Source: Diploptera punctata (taxonomy: Eukaryota; Arthropoda; Insecta; Blattodea; Blaberidae). Taken from it: a DNA stretch of 64,000 bases. The notes beneath the pieces are model-generated. The model worked only from the letters and a program-made list of their open reading frames with translations, was not told where the DNA came from and made no database searches. Each line of letters opens with the position of its first letter. The stretch's first letter is position 1. The position numbers and the translations under genes were made by a program. Of this stretch, positions 21,446 to 33,139 are shown in pieces. The stretch is taken from NCBI GenBank assembly GCA_030220185.1, contig JASPKZ010007432.1, forward strand, positions 1,178,001-1,242,000. The letters run 5' to 3'.

Positions 21446-22237
21446 TTGAATATAATTTTATTTATAAACGAAGAAAAAGTGAATAACTTTACTACATATA
21501 CAATTGATTTCAACTCGAAATATTAAAGATTTTTGAGTAATATGTGACTGTTGAGTCATAATAATTAGTACCGCCATTTTATAATGGTCAAAATATAACT
21601 GACAACAAGAAGGTTAAATACAAGTTTCCTGATAGTTGAAATAATTATATTGGAAAATAAACTATCAGGATTTTTTCCAACTTAATCATTGTATTTTTAT
21701 TTTGAGTGAAAACCAATTTTTAGTCTTCCCTTTGTTCCCCTGAAGGGAACCTCATAGCCATGGCAAAATTAAATTGAACTCAGGACGTCTAGAAGGAATC
21801 CAACTATCTACTCCTTTATGTAGACGCACAACGTGATCCAACTTCTTTAAGTTTGGATTCATTCTGTATACATCAGGGCATTTTCTGGAGAATGCATTCT
21901 CATCACGGAGGATGGTTCTAGTGCTGCTGTCAGCATAGCTCTTGAAATCATTGGTACATGCAAGAACCACCGTAACAAGGCAGACACCAGGCCTATGAAA
22001 TGGCAGGAAGATAATAATTTAATTGGGAATTCAGGCCATGCCCCTAAAAACATATATTTTTGACTAAATTACTAAATCAGAAAATTAGAGTCCAGTTTGT
22101 GACAACCACAGTACCTGTCTAAATGTAGACTTCCTCAGAAAATATAGTTTGGAATAATCACATCCCTCATTCCAACCCAGCATCATTATGAATTTAATTA
22201 CAATAAAGTCTCTTATTTAATTAAAATTACAGTGGGA

Positions 22238-22490
22238 GAAAACACTATGAAGTATTTACATTAATAAATGAGTTGGAGAAAATGCTTTAACATCTCACCT
22301 CACAATGTTGCGTGTCTTCATGATACTGGTTTCAAAAGCATAGTATTACTTCCATCTTCAGTCAAAACAAGTTGGAATTTGACTGAAGATGGAAGCAAAA
22401 CTATACTTTTAAAACCGGTATTGTGAAGACACGCAACTTTGTGAGGTGAGATGTTAAAACATTTTCTCCAACTCATTTATTAAAAATAAA
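22238..22490. repeat. Foldback element with about 110-bp arms
   Basis: Left arm GAGTTGGAGAAAATGCTTTA ... CATCTCACCTCACAATGTTG ... is repeated inverted on the right; the arms meet at a short loop around TCAAAACAAGTTGGAATTTG. Both arms contain CTGAAGATGGAAG ... GAAACCRGT (decayed to AAAACCGGT on the right). One arm has TGAGGTGAGATG near its outer end. Confidence 0.85.
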
Positions 22491-22670
22491 GTCTCGTTAA
22501 CCCAAACTCCAATAATTCAAATTGGGTAAAAAAAAACTGTTTTTAACTAAATGAAAGGATTACAGAATAAAGATTAATTGTATACTTTTATTCATACAAT
22601 AGCTCAATGCAAAAGTTATTAAGCATCCACTTATTAAGCATATCACTTAATCACAAAATAAAATTGGGGG

Positions 22671-22975
22671 CACACAGAAGTATAGTTGGTTATGACAATA
22701 AGCTATACAAGCTGGAAGGCCATGGGTTTGAGTGCCAATGGGGTCAGGATTTTTAAACTGGCCTAAACATCCTGGTGGCATAATGGGACTGGATGTGACT
22801 TAGCTGCTAATGGAAATGAGTATCTAATGTTTATTTTGGGGGTAAAGACAGTTGTCATGCAGGGCTGATAACCTGGCTATACATAGTGCTGAAGGTCTAG
22901 AAAGGTGGGAGCCTTAACCAGTTACTACTACAAGGGCTTCCTAAGGCCTGTAGTGGGATAACTTTACCTTTTACA
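22671..22975 (+). mobile_element. tRNA-derived SINE-A
   Basis: Head GTATAGTTGGTTATGAC with degraded box B (GGTTTGAGTGCC), body and 3' end GGCCTGTAGTGGGATAACTT shared with 4729-5037. Diverged, so an older copy. No unambiguous target duplication. Confidence 0.82.
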
Positions 22976-23049
22976 GAGTAAAATTAATTAATATTATTCT
23001 GTATTGCCAAGACTGTACATAAACAAAGATTTGTTATCAAGGGCTTAGG

Positions 23050-23265
23050 CTATCTCAAAACATATCAATACAATGCAGTATTCTACAACAGAGGGAGTAG
23101 GAAACTGTTCTTTAAGATGATATAACAATGGTTATGAAAGTACTGAGGATGGAACCTAAAAAGATCCTGAAACCGGTCTAAAAAGAAGAAGGATGTGAGG
23201 TGATACAATTTTTTTAATAAATAATATCTCATGGTGTTAATTTTTAAAATTTCTAAAATCCTAAA
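23050..23265. repeat. Foldback-family member, poorly paired
   Basis: Contains CTGAGGAT, hairpin GGA...TCC, TGAAACCGGTC (23143-23178), then GTGAGGTGATACAATTTTTT and CATGGTGTTAATTTTTAA. The latter part matches the two sides of the piggyBac insertion at 45000-47016. The left arm is too diverged to delimit. Confidence 0.65.
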
Positions 23266-23344
23266 TATTTTAATGTCATAATCTAAACAGAGCTTGATCC
23301 CAATTAATTTGGATTAATGGGATTACACTGAAGTTACAGTGAGT

Positions 23345-23545
23345 AGAGAACCCAGGTTGACAAAACATCTGGGAGATCAACATGCTGACCACATGTTACC
23401 CCCATACTGGGTAGCTAATATTCAACTCTAACATATTTGCACATAAGGCCAATATCCTATTGTGAAGTCAAGAGCTTTTTAGGCCTGTCATGCTATTGCG
23501 ATCACAGCAGGGCCTAAGCGCAATGATAATAAAATATTATAAAAA
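23345..23545 (+). mobile_element. SINE-C 3' part
   Basis: CATGCTGACCACATGTTACC and GGGCCTAAGCGC followed by AATGATAATAAAAT correspond to the body and (AAT)-type tail of the SINE at 35957-36295 in opposite orientation. The tRNA-like head is missing. From 23546 to 24580 nothing is recognised. Confidence 0.65.
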
Positions 23546-24586
23546 CATATACGATATATACTTGTTTATTGTACCAGAAGATAGGAAATAAATAATATCA
23601 TTGAAATACAAATTAGTCATGCTCAAAGTTCTTACAATGGATTTTTAAATATAAAAAGCGAGTAAAAATTTATAATGTTTTATATCCTGGATCAAAACCA
23701 TGTCACAACATTCCAGGATGTAAATTCATATCAACATGTTTTTACAGAAAGACCAGAGATGTCCACATAAGATAAGGGTGAATTTGAGCTGCATGAAGTA
23801 AAACTGGAACAGAGATTTCCATTTTGAAAGTTTTGAACTACATCAGGTAGAAGTGTGTAAGTGGGCTGAAAGTGAAAACCGATAGAAAACCCCACATGCA
23901 TGGAAGGGAAAAGTTAACTTTCCACCCGAGTTTCTCCCAATTAGAAACTTAAAAATGATCATATAAATATTCGCAATTTTTTTAACGAAATCAGTCTGGA
24001 TTTGGGGACCGAAGCATTCGCTTCTGGTCTCCCGGGAATGAGCGGAACCTCTTCATGGGTAAGATGCATTGTTATACTATTATCAATCTACCAGAATCAT
24101 GTTTTAAGAATGGTCATTTCTTTGAGCTTTAGAATAATTGTCTTATTATTTTAAAATATGCTTTATCATAAGAAGACCAAAGGGTCTAACAAACTTAAAA
24201 AAAAATTAAAGATTAATAATCTAAAGTTCAATTGGTGGAAGCCTCTCTGAGTAGTTCAAGATTTCAATCTATTTGGCGCGATTCAATATGGTGAGATTTA
24301 GCTTCCTTATTAAATTGTTTTACATGTTTTGTTTTTATATATCTCTTTTTATGTCTTGTTGAACTTCAAAATAAATATGTTTATTTTATGGTTTAATGTG
24401 TTTTTATGTGCCATGTGATGCATTCCTGCCAAAACCAAGGCCAACCGCTCGGGCCAAGGATCACTTAAAATATAGAGACCTTTTTTACGCTACGTTATGA
24501 CTGGGATTAATCTCGGTTGTAACACATGCCATTGAGTAATAAAGATTTTTAACTTTACAATAATTAAAACTAAATTGTATTCCTGT

Positions 24587-24592
24587 TTTATT
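24587..24592 (-). terminator. Candidate poly(A) signal of COA1
   Basis: AATAAA on the minus strand about 98 nt after the COA1 stop codon. A second AATAAA overlaps the stop codon itself; the downstream one is the better placed. Confidence 0.45.
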
Positions 24593-24689
24593 TTGGTAAC
24601 AACTGAAACTAAATTACATTATTATTATTAAAACTAATTATATTCTAAATTACATTATTATTATTAAAACTAATTATATTAAGATTATT

Positions 24690-25100
24690 TTATTCTGAGA
24701 GTTTTTTATTATCATCTTTTACTAATAATCTTTTATGAGGGTCATTTTTCAAACCAAGTTCCATTCTATGAACATTCCATTTCTGTTGAATATCATCTTT
24801 CACAGCCCAAAAGTAAAGTATCCCTTTATTTTTAGGACCTGAGACTGGAACTTCCAATTTTGCATTTGTTCCATCACAAAAATTAATACTCCTGTTTCCT
24901 AAGTCTACATTCCCAGCCTTGATTGGTTCACCTAATAGCATTACAGATGGACTATGATTCCTCAATATTTTCATTGCTTCTCGATGAAATTCTTCATTTT
25001 TAACATTATCTTGTAATTTCCAGTGAAGATAAAAGCCAGTACTTGCTACAATGACACCACCATAAGCAGCAATTCTTGCAAGAGTCCTTGTAGAAACCAT
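24690..25100 (-). CDS. COA1: COA1/MITRAC15-like mitochondrial assembly factor
   Basis: A complete 136-residue frame in one exon. It resembles animal COA1 (human protein about 146 aa), an inner-membrane protein that acts early in cytochrome c oxidase assembly and in complex I biogenesis. Visible features: one N-terminal membrane segment at residues 8-27 (ARIAAYGGVIVASTGFYLHW), LLGEPI at 55-60 in the place of the ALGPP motif, and the family core AKLEVPVSGPKNKGILYF at 80-97, followed by QKWNV and an MELGL beta-strand. The start is well placed: A at -3 and G at +4, with an in-frame TGA two codons upstream. A splice acceptor lies in the 5' UTR, so this is probably the native gene and not a retrocopy. 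No stops or shifts. The assignment is from remembered similarity; a TIM21/COA1 profile would confirm it. Confidence 0.85.
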   Translation of the reverse strand: MVSTRTLARIAAYGGVIVASTGFYLHWKLQDNVKNEEFHREAMKILRNHSPSVMLLGEPIKAGNVDLGNRSINFCDGTNAKLEVPVSGPKNKGILYFWAVKDDIQQKWNVHRMELGLKNDPHKRLLVKDDNKKLSE

Positions 25101-25183
25101 TCTTCAGTAAAGTAAGTCACTTAGTGGATTGTGGGAAATGAAATTCCAGCTTAATATTGCCTTTACGACCGATTCAACATCAA
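25101..25183 (-). promoter_or_regulatory. COA1: COA1 5' UTR segment with splice acceptor and short uORF
   Basis: Minus-strand TTCTTTTTTTATTTCAG ends at 25184, an excellent 3' splice site, so the coding exon probably starts at 25183. Within the untranslated part ATG at 25180 opens a five-codon frame (M-L-N-R-S) closed at 25163, ahead of the main start. It could lower translation, but this is inference. Confidence 0.6.
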
Positions 25184-25544
25184 CTGAAATAAAAAAAGAA
25201 ACATTATCTCCAGCATTAACTCTAATGAAACTAGTTTCCAACATCCAAATCAAGAAAAAAAAGTAATTTTTAAAACAGAATATGATGCACATACCTAAAT
25301 ATTTTAAAATATCTTCTGAAAAGACTTTCTTATTCACAAACCACCATAAATATTAAATACCATTGGATTCTTGATGTAAAAAATTGAAGAAATCAACAGG
25401 ATTGCCAACCAACAATTCAACAGTCAGAATGAGCTGATGATAGAATGCAAGCATTCTTAAACATGTTCTCAAGAATTCCACTAATTATGTGGTGATATGT
25501 TTATATTGACTCTAAAATTTATTAATATAAACCTCATAGTATTA

Positions 25545-25787
25545 AAAAGTAAAGGTAAAGTGAACCCACTTTTTGTAGACAATCGGCACTTGATGTCAGC
25601 CCTGCATGACGGCCGCTTTTATCCCCAGAACAAGCGTCAGGTACTCATTTCCATTAGAGATTTCAGGGCCATGGTGCCACCAGAAGGTTTGGGTTAGTTT
25701 AAAAATCCTGACCCTACCGGGATTCGAACCATCGACCTTCCAGTTTGTAGCACACAGCCTTAACCACTATGCTATGGCATGCTCCCC
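25545..25787 (-). mobile_element. SINE-A with 16-bp target duplication
   Basis: Flanked by AAACCTCATAGTATTA on both sides (25529-25544 and 25788-25803), a perfect duplication. Minus strand begins GGGAGCATGCCATAGCATAG with box B GGTTCGAATCCC and ends CACTTTACCTTTAC. If the COA1 5' intron is real, this SINE and the next one are inside it. Confidence 0.92.
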
Positions 25788-26206
25788 AAACCTCATAGTA
25801 TTACTTTCTATTAAAATATTAACCCATATAGGCTAAATGTTACTTATTTACTCAAAACTCAAAATAAAGATTTAAAAAAATGATAAGTCATAGGAATCTG
25901 CCCCTTGTTATAACATTATTTATAATAATGATCAGTTCTAAGATTAGTAGTTTATTTTGCTCTGGAGAAAGGAAAAATGTGATTTCTCACATTGAAAATT
26001 CAGGTGCTAGACTTCCATTATATTTGTCTTTTTATTATAGTGGCATCAACAAACTTTTCTGAAACATGTTACTTCAATAATCTCCAAATAATTAACAATC
26101 ATTGAACATAATATAAACAAGGTAAATATTAGGATTAGCTTGGTTAGTGAAGGACATATATAAATTAAAAGAAAACTATATTGTAATTCTCAATATTTTT
26201 AATTAC

Positions 26207-26543
26207 GCTGTGGTCTCGAGGTAGCGTGCTGCCTTGTCACGCAGCGGGCCCAGGTTCGATCCCCGGTCGGGGCAGTTTTTCTGGGTGAGGTTTATATCGG
26301 GGTTTTTCCTCACCTGTAAGACAAATGTCAGGAAAACTTTAAGGCCCAAACGGTCCCCGAAATCATATGGCCATCATCCTTATAATTATCATCATTATCA
26401 TCATCATCCTTCACCGGTGTGGAAAGCAACGGGAAGCTACCACACCTACACAATTCCCTAGTAAAGCTGCAAGCATAGCATGAAAATGCTATGATTGCAG
26501 TGAAGGACCTGCCTTCGGGCAGAATTACTATGGATGGATGGAC
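26207..26543 (+). mobile_element. tRNA-derived SINE-B with (TGGA)n tail
   Basis: tRNA-like head GGTAGCGTGCTGCC with perfect box B GGTTCGATCCC, a conserved body (TCGGGGTTTTTCCTCACC, GAAGCTACCACACC, CCTTCGGGCAGAATTACT) and a tail of ATGG units. The GC content is well above its surroundings. I see one copy in this window. Body style resembles termite/cockroach SINEs that I recall, without a firm match. Flanking similarity TTTAATT is too short to call. Confidence 0.85.
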
Positions 26544-28548
26544 CCTTTAATTTAAAAGCAGTCAAAGTGTTCAAGGAAAATCTTGGATTCCGTGGTTGGC
26601 ATTTCCTTAAATTCATCAGTGTTATTGAATAAATTTGTAAGTTTATTTATGTAAGCTTAGAAATTTGAAGCCTTGAAAAACTTGTCATTATTCAGTTCTG
26701 AAGAAGAGGAGCAATCTACTACACTTTTGTACATATTACTGAAATAGTGAAAATTAATATGTATATTATTAATTGAAAACATTTACTTATGTTTAAAGAA
26801 TGTACAACTTTTCCTAGCGAAAATTATTATATTTTTTGGGCTCAACTGCACTTCTACTTATGCTTGATTTTTCAGTTTATTATTGTGAACTATAGCTCTT
26901 CTTACTAACATTATTTAATATTTTAAACTTTTTCAAATCATTTTTATAACATTATTAGACAATTTTCAAGTATTTATTTAAATATACAAATCACAATATT
27001 ATGACACGTTAGACAATATTATGATGCTAACTGCTATTTTCTCCATAGAGTATATTACTTAGTCTATGATTTTTCTATCGCTGTTTTGGGTTATCGCTGG
27101 TTGGATCAGCATTAGGGAGTGATAAGTGCACACCCATTTTTAATAAACATTACGTAATTTTAATATTATTAATATATTTTTTAACATAGATTTGGGGATT
27201 TATTGCAAAGATTGGTCATTTAAATTTCACAGTGACGGATAGTAGTCGAGGATGATAGTTGATATGTGGGTTATCACTGGCTCTATAAACTCTGGCGCTT
27301 GCACACTGCTGTTCTATTGGACTTTGAAAATATTTCACGCAAGTTTAAGTGCAGTTTTTCCTATTTTTGTTTTATTACAGCACTTCAGTTAGGGAAAGTG
27401 GAGGGATGGGATTTCTCCAAATATTTTTTTTTTTTCCAACAAAAGGACAGTATTATTATGGCTAGCAATACTAATGCACTGAATCATATTCTTCCCTGCA
27501 GAATCATTTTTCACCTGTTATTACAACTTACCACATTTTCATTAAATCTAAACAAGTTTTTCATTCCTTCCAACATTATAATAATAGAATTAAATATAAA
27601 GTTGGTGGCAAACTGCTGACTCACACAAGAAACACTCATCGTTGGTGGATATACAAGTATCCATAAGTCGACTATATGGACAACAAACTGTTTGTATTTT
27701 AATGCAAGAAATTGAGAGGTGAAACACTTTAGGGGACTTAGTATGTTTACTAGTATAAGCCTATAATGTAAAAATACTGAGTTCTGTGGAAATGAAAATT
27801 ATTAAATATTTAAAAACCATTTTAGATATGATTTAACCAGAAGAAAGAGTGTGGAGTTTTACATAAGGAACATATAAAATTTAAATTATGATGAAATATG
27901 ACTTAGTGGATTTTGCTTGTAGGCCAAAATATGCAAAAAATTATAAGCAGGAAGATCTAATCTCGTTCCGTTATCGTACAAGGATCTAAGAAACAGCGCT
28001 ATTGAAAAAATAAAAAAAAGTTGAAATAGTAAAACCAGTTCACAATCATCGATTATACTAAATTAACATACAAAATAAAGTATCAATGAAAAACTATCGC
28101 ATTAGGTTACTCTAATTTTAGCGCTTCTCACCTATAAGTTCGTAAATTAAACTAATCTAAAGAAAGAATCATATTAACAATGTGGCAAGGTTTCTAAATG
28201 TTAAATGCTGACTGTTATTTTAGGCTTTTTAGATTAGCTTCCGTTGCATTACGAAATTATAGGTTAGGTGTGCTAAAGTGACAGATCATGTTTCCTCACA
28301 CCTGTGTAAATGCTTCGTCCATTTCTCAAATTTAATGTAGCTGGAAGAATTACAAAATAAGAATATTGTATGGTATAGCATAGAAGGGCAATAATGGAAG
28401 TACAGCCACAGCATGGTTTTGTTAACCTATATAATTGCTAGGTCTAATTTAGGGGAAACTGACTGAAATTTAGACCCATTGATAACCTATGAGACTACGC
28501 AAGATATATTAGCGTGCCGATATTTTTATAATAAAAAGAGTGACTTAC

Positions 28549-28720
28549 CGTAATTTTGCCATATTCATTTAAAGGGAGATCCAGATTATGTATCTTATAA
28601 ATTTTGTGTCATAACTTTGCAAGATCTTCACAAATTCACTCGCACATTAGATAATTTCACGTAACTAACCCTTCAAACAACCCTCGTGAATGAATTATCA
28701 CACTTCTTTCTTGAAAACAA
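28549..28720 (-). other. COA1: Candidate first (non-coding) exon of COA1
   Basis: Minus strand has a strong donor, AATTACG then GTAAGTCACTC, with the exon ending at 28549. The sequence upstream (28550-28720) is less AT-rich, consistent with a promoter-proximal exon. It is the nearest good donor I noticed upstream of the acceptor at 25184, implying a 3.4-kb intron. The link is unproven. The rest of 26544-29355 has no recognised element. Confidence 0.3.
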
Positions 28721-29586
28721 GTCTGTAGTAGGTTAGCCAACTGTAAAAAAAACCGAACATTATCAAACATAATATTAGACTAGATATACAATCATTACTA
28801 TGAAAAATTAATATTATATCTGCATAAAAATTACACATAAAAGCATTGTTTACACTTTTGGATTTGAATAGTTAAACTTTCGGAAGTCTCTTACTATTTT
28901 TCCGAAGAATAAGTTGCCAAAACTGATACTAAAAACAAGTGAAATCGGCGATTGCCAACATGTGGATCGAAACTCATAAGTGACCTCAAAATATATTTTT
29001 CTTTTAAATTTTTTATAGATCCTAAGAATTATGATTCCCAAAATGTAACGCCATTAAAAACAGGATGTAATGTGTAGTCTTTTGTAAAAGAGCTACAAAA
29101 GGAATATTGCAAATGTCAAAAATAAAAGATGCTATACAAATTCACTCTGTTTTATTACCATGTGCATGAAAACCAGGGATTATTCCTCTATATAGATCGA
29201 AATTCCTGATTCCTCTAATCTGTGTGACAAATTTGCATACTTCTCTCGTGCACCCAACGGGATACATGCAATGTTACACAGTTCAGCAGTTAGCCATGCA
29301 CTATTGATGCTTGAGTAAACTTTTTTTTTTGGTACAGATTATAGCTTTCCATTAGGTTATTACTAGGGCTCGGAAGTTGAGGACCTATAAAATACCTTTA
29401 AATAACCTAAAGATACCCCCCCCCCAAAAAAAAGACCTAATAACTGAAAAAAAAAAATGTAAAAAGCAATTCAAATTAAACGATAATTTAGTTTGAATTG
29501 CATTTTTAATGAATATAATAACATTATTGAACAAAAAGTGTTGTCTGTATTATTCTTATCTCATATCATTGTTTCTGTTGGACATA

Positions 29587-30244
29587 AAGGGCTTCCAATA
29601 TAAAACCGGACCGGCCTCACTGGGTTTCACCCGTCAGGCAGCGCTCTCTCCTCGTCCGCATTTCACTCTGCCAGCCGCTCGTCCTTGAACTAGTCAGTTT
29701 ACTATCGTTCGACAAGATGAGACGTCAGCTGACATTAGAGCAGTGCATTTATGTGTATAAATGTTATTATAAATACGAATCAGCTCGTCGCGTTCGCGAG
29801 GAATTTATTCGGAACTTCCCTGGACAATTACCTCCTTCCAAATCGACAATCCACGATCTTGTGACTAAATTTAAGACCACTGGTTCAGTACAAAATAAGA
29901 AACACTCGCTCCCCAGATCTAACAGTGTGTGATTTTTATTTGTGGGGTAGCCTGAAAGACAAAGTGTACAAAACAAATCCGCACACATTGGAAGAACTGA
30001 AGAACAACATAAGAAATTAAATCAGGAACTTGACAGTGCCCGAACTACAGCGTGTCAATCTAAATGTGTTTACTCGGTATAATGCCTGTTTAACTGCGGG
30101 AGGACAACATTTCCAGCATTTTCTATAAGGTAAGAAACAGTTCAAGGACGGGTGGCAGGCAGGGTGAATTGCAGGAGGAAGAGACAGCACTGCGTGCCGG
30201 GTGAAACTCCGTAAGGCCGGTCCGGTTTTATATTGGAAGCCCTG
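29587..30244 (+). mobile_element. Internally deleted mariner-type transposon
   Basis: Terminal inverted repeats of about 29 bp (GGGCTTCCAATATAAAACCG, mirrored at 30215-30242) and TA at both sides (29585-29586 and 30245-30246). The transposase start MRRQLTLEQCIYVYKCYYKY to PSKSTIHDLVTKFKTTGSVQ is the N-terminal helix-turn-helix; it then jumps at about 29920 to CDFYLWGSLKDKVYKTNPHT and the normal C-terminus ending GGQHFQHFL. The catalytic centre between them is gone, so it can only be moved in trans. Frame is otherwise well kept, suggesting recent activity. Confidence 0.92.
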
Positions 30245-30370
30245 TATGTTTCAAAGCTTGTTAGCCTCAACTTCAGTAGTTACAGATTCAGTAGATAACT
30301 ATTGAATATGAGGCTAACAAGCTTTGAAACGAGTCTGTAACTACTGGAGTTGAGGCTAACAAACTTTGAA
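30245..30370. repeat. Nested hairpin of three related units
   Basis: The phrase GAGGCTAACAARCTTTGAAAC occurs three times (once inverted) in 120 bp, giving alternative stem-loops. In each unit CTGRAGT or a variant precedes and GAAAC follows, echoing the foldback family. Further out, AATGATATGAGATAA (left of the mariner, inverted) and AATGATACGAGATAA (right) form a second pair of arms around the mariner. Confidence 0.7.
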
Positions 30371-31299
30371 ACATATAGACAGAAGCAATGATACGAGATA
30401 AATATAATACAAACAACACTTTTTATTAAGTAAAGCCTCATAATGTTACTTTCTATTGTGTTTTCAAATAATACAATTACGTTTAAAAAGTACAACATTC
30501 TAGTGAAGTACAACATTGCCAAAAAAACCCTGAAAATGCTTCTTCTTTCAAATTTTGTGTGTTCTTAATTGAACACAGTTTGAAAAGGAATTTTTGTGTT
30601 CATTAAAAAGAAAATTCTAATTGAGAATGAATAATTTTTCCCGTAAAGAATAAATTCATTAAACCTGCAATGGAGTCCTGCAGAAAGAAATTAAAATTGA
30701 TATTTGACTTAACTACACTAGAATAACAAAAATTTAACTTCAGAAAACTTACCTCAGTTGGTATTACAATATATCACAATAGTCATCTTCAGTTCTCTCA
30801 TTGTCAAAAATGACTTCTCAGAAAATTTGAAGTCGAAATACAATAGTTCATGCGACCACCGGTTAAAAATAAAGGTATATTTTGTGATATAACGGGATAT
30901 TGTTTCTCGTGGAACAAAAGTGTTTGGAATGTAAAAAGTCTTTGGAAATTAAAATTAGATAGTGTTTTTAAAAAAGAAGTTAGAATTAAGACTAGACTGC
31001 AGATTCTTGAATTATACAAATGGTACAAATGTAGAAGGTAAATTTACAAAAAAAAAGAGCCAGAAAGACCTTAAAAAAACCAATAAACAAAAAAGTCTAA
31101 AAAAGGATGCATAAAACACACCATTTTCTGGTCTACAATGACCCAAAATATATATATAATGTTGGGCCTCACTTTTAGACATAAAATAAAAAAAAAAAGA
31201 TTTTTCCTCAAATTCTGAGCCCTAGGTATTGCAGTTATTGAGTAGGCTTACCTGTGTTACATAGATATATTTTTTTTTCATTAATCTATTGAATCTCTC

Positions 31300-31505
31300 T
31301 GAACATAAATTAATAATAAGAAGCCACCATGTGCAAGACAGAAGCAAAGGCTTCAAAGCATTTGGTTTGCAGGAATTAAAAGCATATTTAAGAGAAAGAT
31401 TTGCATTTAGATTGGAGTTGCTCAGATAGCTCACTTGGTAGAGCATTCATCTAGTATGTAAAAAGTCCTGGGTTCAAACCCCATCTAAGCGTATAATTTT
31501 TCTCT
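31300..31505 (+). mobile_element. SINE-D copy
   Basis: Upstream body (GAAGCAAAGGCTTCAAAGC, GAGAAAGATTTGCATTTAGA) precedes the tRNA-like unit (box A TAGCTCACTTGGTAGAGC, box B GGGTTCAAACCCC), followed by GTATAATTTTTCTCTTCAAA. Same order as the copies with target duplications at 56-57 kb. From 31506 to 32107 only AT-rich sequence with an unassigned 91-codon frame (31639-31914), probably fortuitous. Confidence 0.85.
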
Positions 31506-32115
31506 TCAAATATAATTTAAGATAAATAATATTCATATTAATTGTAAAATAATAATAAATAAATGATCAGAAAAAAATAGCTATATTTTAGCAGTGGAAT
31601 TGTAAGCTATAATGTTGAATAAGTGAAGTACAATTTCTTTGCTGACTCATAAAACAACAAAACATAATCTCTCTCTAAAATACAATACCAATATCTCAGT
31701 TTACAATCAGATATTAACCAAGTATTATGACACATTCCTTGATTGGACATTTCTACAATTATATTCTAACTTAGCTGGGCTTGCAGTTAGTAAATTCTTC
31801 CATGTCTACGTGAGTGTAAGAATGTCCTTACAGCACGAGTATATAATTAAATCAAATATCATTACAAAAGAGCAAACATTTTTTAGACAAGATCTTAGCA
31901 TCTGGGGTTTATGATTTATTTAAAAAGTACTTTTAATGACAAAAAATGTTAGCTTGGTAAAGACTAAATTCTAGAACCAATTATGGAATGGAAGACAACA
32001 AAAATACCAATGGGATTGTAAAAATCTATTAATCCCTTTCAAATAAACTCTTTCAGTAAAAAACAGATCACATGATTTTCAAACAAAGCCACATTTACTT
32101 AACTATAGATATAAC

Positions 32116-33110
32116 TAGAGACCGGATGTTAAGGAAAATGCATATAATTATTTATTACAGATATTGTAAAAGTGACTTCATATAAGTTCATACCGACGAC
32201 CCTAGAGTTGTTTTCCATGGTGTTCAGTTTGCCTATAAATGACTATTTCAGCTTATAATGCCTATTTGTCATTTTTTCTGGAAATTAACTTAATATTTCA
32301 ATGACATTAATTAAAATGGACAGACTTCCCCCTCAATGCACTCCCGTTAGGCGAAATAACAAATACTGGCTATTGTATTTTTCCACCTCATGCACTCCCA
32401 TTAAGCAAAATAACCCTAAGGTATGTCCCATTGTATTATACTCCAGCTCTAAGGCTTGGAGAAAGTTCTATATGTACAGCTTTGCTTCTTTTCAATACAA
32501 ACATCGCTGAGTGACAAAAAGGGTAGATGGCTCAAGCTATCTTTCTCTGCCTCACACATGGTGCTGAAACTTTTAAGTGAGTGGCATTATTATTTTTGAT
32601 GTTGGTAACACTGAATTCAGTCTATAGTCCTTGTTCACAGACAGGTGCTTCAAAGACAAAGTAGTATGTGGTTTATTTTTTTTTCTTTTTTACCTTTAGA
32701 ACATGTTCTACGATGCCTAAAGAAAGAACTACGGTAAGAGACGAACTGACAAATTTCGTGAAAGAATTTGGTGCGGAAATATTCTCAAGTGACGGTTCAA
32801 TACTGTTTTACAAAGTGTGTAAACTTTCAGTGAATTGCACGAAGAAATGCCATGTTTCGCAGCACGTATACACTGAAAAACATACGTATGCTCTTTGTAA
32901 AAAGGCAAAACAAGTTCCAAAATCATCTCTAATATCTTCATATGCTATTGATAGCATATGTTATATTCTTTACATATGGCTGTAAAAATTTATCTTGTAG
33001 TCCATTTTTGGTAAGAACCTATTTTGAATTTTTAGTGCCTATATTAATGATTTTTAGTGCCTTTTTGCCTCCTATTTTGAATTTTTTAAGTCCCTAACAT
33101 CCGGACTCTA
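32116..33110 (+). mobile_element. Non-autonomous hAT element with CGGBP1-like finger, sister copy
   Basis: Ends TAGAGACCGGATGTTA / TAACATCCGGACTCTA with a perfect 8-bp duplication GATATAAC (32108-32115, 33111-33118). The frame from ATG at 32713 reads MPKERTTVRDELTNFVKEFG, DGSILFYKVCKLSVN, KKCHVSQHVYTEKH. In the finger the first Cys of the C-x2-C pair has become Tyr (FYKVC versus FCNVC in the copy at 6.5 kb), which should abolish zinc binding. Two partial repeats of a GCACTCCC-TTA-GC phrase lie at 32335-32415. Transposase catalytic part absent. Confidence 0.9.
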
Positions 33111-33139
33111 GATATAACTAACTCAAATTTTCATCAAAC

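Larger units (their letters stand above)
29364..31224. mobile_element. hAT-type composite element, second family
   Basis: Ends TAGGGCTCGGAAGTTGAGG and CCTCAAATTCTGAGCCCTA are inverted repeats; the 8-bp flanks GTTATTAC (29356-29363) and GGTATTGC (31225-31232) agree at six of eight positions, a decayed hAT duplication. The inside holds a mariner insertion at 29587-30244, a multiple hairpin at 30245-30370, and no readable hAT transposase. Short open frames at 30804-31041 on both strands are not recognisable. Confidence 0.65.

Noticed and set aside
21716..22060. GC-richer block with two overlapping minus-strand ORFs
   Set aside because: Looks protein-like in places (RAMLTAALEPSSV) but I could not tie it to any family or find a second copy in the window.
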